This document shows positions 5,550 through 8,718 of a stretch of DNA of 8,718 bases, in pieces. The position numbers and the translations under genes are program-made. Under the pieces are notes generated by a model that saw only the letters and a list, made by a program, of their open reading frames with translations, had not been told where the DNA came from and did no database searches. The DNA is from UBA8337 sp965657665 (GTDB lineage Bacteria > Pseudomonadota > Alphaproteobacteria > RS24), in the NCBI GenBank assembly GCA_965657665.1, contig CBFHPF010000056.1, positions 1 through 8,718 of the forward strand. The letters are read 5' to 3'. The number at the start of each line of letters is the position of its first letter. The first letter of the stretch is position 1.

Positions 5550-6797
5550 TTAGCTCGCCACATCGCGGCGCTGCATGATAGCGCAATATAACCCGTCACT
5601 ATCAGCATTGGCCGGATGCCATTGCGTTTGCCCGGCCTCGCCCATTGGCAAAATCACATCAACAAGCCCAAACTGTTGATTTTTAGTCATAAAACGCGCC
5701 ACTTGCGTGTTGTTTTCACACGCCAATAAAGAACAGGTTATATAAACCAGCCGTCCGCCCGGCTTCACCAGCGCGGCGGCCTGCTGCAAAATATCCGCCT
5801 GCAAAGCGACAAGCTCAGACAATTCATCCTGCGTGAGTCGCCATTTTGTCTCAGGCGCGCGCCGCCATCGCCCCGCCCCACTGCACGGCACATCAGCCAC
5901 AACCACATCGCATTGGGCTTGCCAATCGGGCAGGTTTTGCGGCGCAATCGTTTCAATAATATCGACACCGGCACGTGCCGCACGTTGCGGCACATCCGCC
6001 ATGCGCTCGGACAGCGCGTCATGCACCAGCACCCGCCCTTTGTTTTGCATCTGCGCCGCCATCGCCAAAGCCTTGCCCCCGCCACCGGCGCAAAAATCCA
6101 TCACTGTGTCAAACGGCTGCGCACCAACCATCAGCGACACCGCTTGCGCGCCGGCATCTTGCACTTCAACCAAACCGCTTTGATAGGCCCTGCCGTCCAG
6201 TAAGCGCGGCGACCCCTCCAGCCGCAAAGCCGTTTCAACATGCGGATGCGGTGTCGCCTTAACATCCTCATCCGCCAAAGCGGCTATCGCCTCATCTCGA
6301 CTGCCTTTAAGAATATTTACCCGCACATCGGTTGGCGCTCGCGCCGCCATTTTACGCATCACCTCATCGCAAGCCGCGCCCAATTGCGCCTCCAACTCAG
6401 GCAATAACCATGACGGCACAGACAGCGCATCAGCGCGATTATCCGGCGGGGTTTGGGCACCATGGCGCAAACTGGCTTCATCAGCACTTGCCAAAGGCGG
6501 CGGCGCATGACGACTGCCATCAGCCAGAGCCAACACCTCATCCAGTTCAACATCATCCAGCAAATGCTTCGCCAACATGGCGACCAGCAATGGCTCATCA
6601 TTGCCGAGCCGCGCCGTCAGGTCACCATAATGGCGATAAATGGCAAACAGCCTGTCCGCAATATCACGGCGGTCTTTTGAACCGGCATAGCGATTTTGTC
6701 GCCCCCAAGTTTGCACCATACGGTCAAGCGGCTGGCGGCTGTTTTGTGACAGCGCCAGCAACTCGGCAATGGTGTGAAGACGAGCAGCCGGACGCAC
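5550..6797 (-). CDS. rsmB: 16S rRNA m5C methyltransferase RsmB (Nol1/Nop2/Sun family)
   Basis: RsmB-type enzymes methylate C5 of a cytosine in 16S rRNA (C967 in E. coli) using SAM. This 415-residue copy has a helical N-terminal region (about 1-135) and a methyltransferase core. The lead-in is EVQDAGAQ (211-218) and the SAM loop DFCAGGGGK (234-242). Motif IV is ADVPCSGAG (301-309) with Cys305, and motif VI is ITCS (353-356) with the catalytic Cys355. Motif IV reads DVPCSGAG where DAPCSGTG is usual, a mild variation. The start is GTG at 6797, sharing its first G with the guaB TAG stop (TAGTG). No strong ribosome binding site precedes it, so coupling to guaB translation is likely. The next in-frame Met (27) would remove conserved N-terminal sequence. 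The exact cytosine targeted cannot be told from sequence. Confidence 0.92.
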   Translation of the reverse strand: MRPAARLHTIAELLALSQNSRQPLDRMVQTWGRQNRYAGSKDRRDIADRLFAIYRHYGDLTARLGNDEPLLVAMLAKHLLDDVELDEVLALADGSRHAPPPLASADEASLRHGAQTPPDNRADALSVPSWLLPELEAQLGAACDEVMRKMAARAPTDVRVNILKGSRDEAIAALADEDVKATPHPHVETALRLEGSPRLLDGRAYQSGLVEVQDAGAQAVSLMVGAQPFDTVMDFCAGGGGKALAMAAQMQNKGRVLVHDALSERMADVPQRAARAGVDIIETIAPQNLPDWQAQCDVVVADVPCSGAGRWRRAPETKWRLTQDELSELVALQADILQQAAALVKPGGRLVYITCSLLACENNTQVARFMTKNQQFGLVDVILPMGEAGQTQWHPANADSDGLYCAIMQRRDVAS

Positions 6798-8260
6798 TAG
6801 TTTTTACCGGACCCCGGATAGTTCGGCGCTTCGCGGGTAATGGTCACATCATGCACATGGCTTTCCACCAGCGAGGCAGATGTCATACGCACAAATTTGG
6901 CGCGCTCATGCAAATCGGCAATCGTCGCCGCGCCGGTATATCCCATTGCAGCGCGCACACCGCCAACCAGCTGATGCACCACCTGCTCAACCGGCCCTTT
7001 GAACGGAATTTGCCCTTCAATGCCTTCCGGCACGAGCTTATGGGTATCGGAAATATCCTGCTGGAAATAGCGGTCAGCCGAGCCGCGTGCCATCGCGCCT
7101 ACTGAGCCCATGCCGCGATAGGCCTTATAAGAGCGGCCTTGATACAAAAAAGTCTCGCCCGGGCTTTCGGTTGTTCCGGCCAGCAAAGAGCCAACCATCG
7201 CACAGCTGGCACCGGCGGCAATCGCCTTGGCCAAATCACCCGAATATTTAATGCCGCCATCGGCAATCACCGGCACACCGGCTTTGCGGGCGGCCTCGAC
7301 TGAATCCATAATGGCGGTTAATTGCGGCACGCCGACACCAGCGACAACCCGCGTGGTGCAAATCGAGCCCGGCCCAATACCGACTTTAATGGCATCCGCG
7401 CCGGCATCAATCAGCGATTGCGCCCCGTCTTTGGTCGCCACATTACCGGCCATCACTTGAATGGAATTGGACAGCGATTTAATCCGCGACACCGCCTCGC
7501 CAACCCGCTCGGAATGGCCATGCGCCGTATCAACAACCACCAAATCAACACCGGCATCTACCAACGCTTCCGTGCGGGCAAAGCCATCATCACCCACAGT
7601 TGTCGCTGCGGCAACCCGCAAACGCCCCTGCTCGTCTTTGGCCGCATTCGGGTGCAATTGCGCTTTTTCCATATCTTTGACGGTAATCAAACCAATGCAA
7701 TGATAAGCGTCATCCACCACCAGCAGCTTTTCAATGCGGTGATGGTGCAATAGCCGCTTGGCTTCTTCATGCTCGACAGCCTCTTTCACCGTGACGAGAT
7801 TTTCATGCGTCATTAATTCGGAGACTTTTTGCTTCGGATTGGATGCAAAGCGCACATCGCGATTGGTCAAAATGCCGACCAGCTTGCCATTGGCTTCCGT
7901 TACCGGCACGCCGGAAATATTATTGCCGGTCATAAGCTCGAGCGCTTCGGCCAAACTGGCATCCGGTCCAATGGTCAACGGATTAACCACCATACCGCTT
8001 TCAAATTTCTTTACTTTAATGACTTCAGCGGCTTGTTCTTCCGGTGTCAGATTGCGGTGCAAAACACCAATGCCACCGGCTTGCGCCATCGCAATCGCCA
8101 TATCGCTTTCGGTCACTGTATCCATCGCCGCCGATAAAAGCGGAATGCCCAATTGAATGGTTTTGGTAATAAAAGTGGAGGTATCTGCCTGGCTTGGCAG
8201 TATAGAAGACGCGCCCGGCTCAAGCAGCACGTCATCAAAAGTCAGAGCTTCGCGAAACAT
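6797..8260 (-). CDS. guaB: IMP dehydrogenase
   Basis: GuaB oxidises IMP to XMP with NAD+, the committed step of GMP synthesis. The 487 residues match the usual length. The (beta/alpha)8 barrel is interrupted by two CBS domains (about 92-145 and 153-205), which in the family bind adenine/guanine nucleotides and tune activity. The catalytic loop GIGPGSICTT (295-303) contains Cys301, which forms the covalent intermediate. The flap has YRGMGS (381-386) and Arg397-Tyr398 in ADRYFQ. The N-terminal TFDDVLLEP (7-15) is typical. The ATG at 8260 has AGAGGA upstream at good spacing. The gene opens the rsmB-TPR-guaA cluster and overlaps rsmB by one base. A 121-bp gap separates it from rlmE, so the operon promoter probably lies there. 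No missing residue is seen. Confidence 0.98.
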   Translation of the reverse strand: MFREALTFDDVLLEPGASSILPSQADTSTFITKTIQLGIPLLSAAMDTVTESDMAIAMAQAGGIGVLHRNLTPEEQAAEVIKVKKFESGMVVNPLTIGPDASLAEALELMTGNNISGVPVTEANGKLVGILTNRDVRFASNPKQKVSELMTHENLVTVKEAVEHEEAKRLLHHHRIEKLLVVDDAYHCIGLITVKDMEKAQLHPNAAKDEQGRLRVAAATTVGDDGFARTEALVDAGVDLVVVDTAHGHSERVGEAVSRIKSLSNSIQVMAGNVATKDGAQSLIDAGADAIKVGIGPGSICTTRVVAGVGVPQLTAIMDSVEAARKAGVPVIADGGIKYSGDLAKAIAAGASCAMVGSLLAGTTESPGETFLYQGRSYKAYRGMGSVGAMARGSADRYFQQDISDTHKLVPEGIEGQIPFKGPVEQVVHQLVGGVRAAMGYTGAATIADLHERAKFVRMTSASLVESHVHDVTITREAPNYPGSGKN

Positions 8261-8381
8261 TTGTCAAATCCTCTCGGGTCTGGAGGTGTATTTGACGACT
8301 TCATGTATCACCAATGTGGTGGCTTGGGCAAAGAATAAATCAAAATGCCGAAAAACAGCCATTTTCCGGTGGATAAACCGG
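8261..8381 (-). promoter_or_regulatory. guaB leader with palindrome; possible promoter/operator
   Basis: This 121-bp gap between rlmE and guaB is the only large gap ahead of the gua cluster. It contains a perfect inverted repeat CACCA-ATG-TGGTG (8309-8321). On the minus strand TTGCCC (8331-8326) just upstream and TACATG (8307-8302) just downstream could be a poor -35/-10 pair with 18-bp spacing, which would put the palindrome in the spacer where repressors often bind. The -10 match is weak. A CCGGT/ACCGG stem (8366-8381) next to the rlmE stop lacks a T-run, so it is at best a weak terminator. No known riboswitch fold is apparent. Confidence 0.3.
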
Positions 8382-8718
8382 CTAATTCTGTCCCTTAAAG
8401 TCGAGCGCGATGACATAAAGCTCAACCGATTCTTTGCGGCTCGATTTGGGCTTCATATGAATGACCTGCCCGAAATGCTTTTTCAGCTCTTTCAGCAACT
8501 CGTTTGACGCGCCACCTTGGAACACTTTGGCGCAAAACGCCCCGCCCGGTTTCAAAGCCTCAAAAGCAAACCAAGCCGCCGCCTCCGCCAATGCCATGGT
8601 GCGCAAATGGTCGGTTTGGCGATGGCCCGTTACCGGCGCGGCCATATCCGACATCACCACATCGGCGCGTCTTCCGGCCAGCGCATGCACTTTTTCCGGC
8701 GCATCATCTTCAAGAAAG
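8382..8718 (-). CDS. rlmE: 23S rRNA 2'-O-methyltransferase RlmE (FtsJ/RrmJ), N-terminus outside window
   Basis: The frame is open from the right window edge to the TAG at 8382-8384, giving about 112 C-terminal residues of a protein usually near 210-240. RlmE methylates the 2'-OH of U2552 in 23S rRNA in the assembled large subunit. Visible motifs are VVMSDMAAP with the catalytic Asp, CAKVFQGG with the catalytic Lys and ESVELYVIA with the Glu of the K-D-K-E tetrad; the first Lys lies outside the window. GHRQTDHLRTM is characteristic of alphaproteobacterial copies. Residues upstream of the in-frame GTG at 8690 (LEDDAPEK) still read as RlmE, so that GTG is not the start. The 121-bp gap to guaB suggests separate transcription or an internal promoter. 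Confidence 0.95.
   Translation of the reverse strand, partial: FLEDDAPEKVHALAGRRADVVMSDMAAPVTGHRQTDHLRTMALAEAAAWFAFEALKPGGAFCAKVFQGGASNELLKELKKHFGQVIHMKPKSSRKESVELYVIALDFKGQN

Noticed and set aside
6332..7105. Long open frame on the plus strand (257 codons) opposite rsmB/guaB
   Set aside because: It lies entirely antisense to two clearly coding genes, is low in complexity (Pro, His, Ala-rich), and has no recognisable motif; it is a shadow of the codon bias of the true genes.
8382..8690. GTG at 8690 as the rlmE start
   Set aside because: The frame stays open to the window edge with RlmE-like sequence, and the protein would lack its N-terminal half and SAM-binding loop.

Overview
The window looks like part of an alphaproteobacterial chromosome. 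The GuaB, RsmB, GuaA and RlmE proteins are of the alphaproteobacterial kind; the RlmE stretch SDMAAPVTGHRQTDHLR is the clearest example. All ten genes recognised lie on the minus strand, so transcription runs from high to low coordinates. I see no tRNA, rRNA, CRISPR array, intact integrase or transposase.

Right part (8718 to 3486): the end of rlmE (23S rRNA 2'-O-methyltransferase, cut by the window edge), a 121-bp gap with a possible promoter, then a tight cluster: guaB (IMP dehydrogenase), rsmB (16S rRNA m5C methyltransferase), a small exported TPR protein, and guaA (GMP synthase). The guaB/rsmB and TPR/guaA junctions each overlap by one base (TAGTG and TGATG). GuaB and GuaA catalyse the two consecutive steps IMP to XMP to GMP, and the cluster pairs them with rRNA modification.

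Middle part (3485 to 2803): an AT-rich insert of about 690 bp at the 3' end of guaA, a known integration hotspot for genomic islands. An 11-bp copy of the guaA end (TCCCACTCAAT on the plus strand) occurs at 3490-3500 and again at 2803-2813. The distal copy still reads I-E-W-E-stop in frame, as expected of a displaced original guaA terminus. The segment holds one small DUF4345 membrane protein gene and a cluster of GTGGTAAC-like repeats, placed as integrase arm sites would be, but no integrase. I read it as the remnant of, or a minimal, guaA-targeting island.

Left part (2680 to 1): an AT-rich orphan SAM-dependent methyltransferase gene, then a compact GC-richer trio (DUF3147 membrane protein, YtoQ-family protein, PpnP nucleoside phosphorylase) with gaps of 22 and 18 bases, then a 113-bp gap and an AT-rich gene of unknown function that runs off the left edge. 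The trio has a nucleoside-salvage flavour that suits the GMP synthesis genes nearby, but this functional link is inference.
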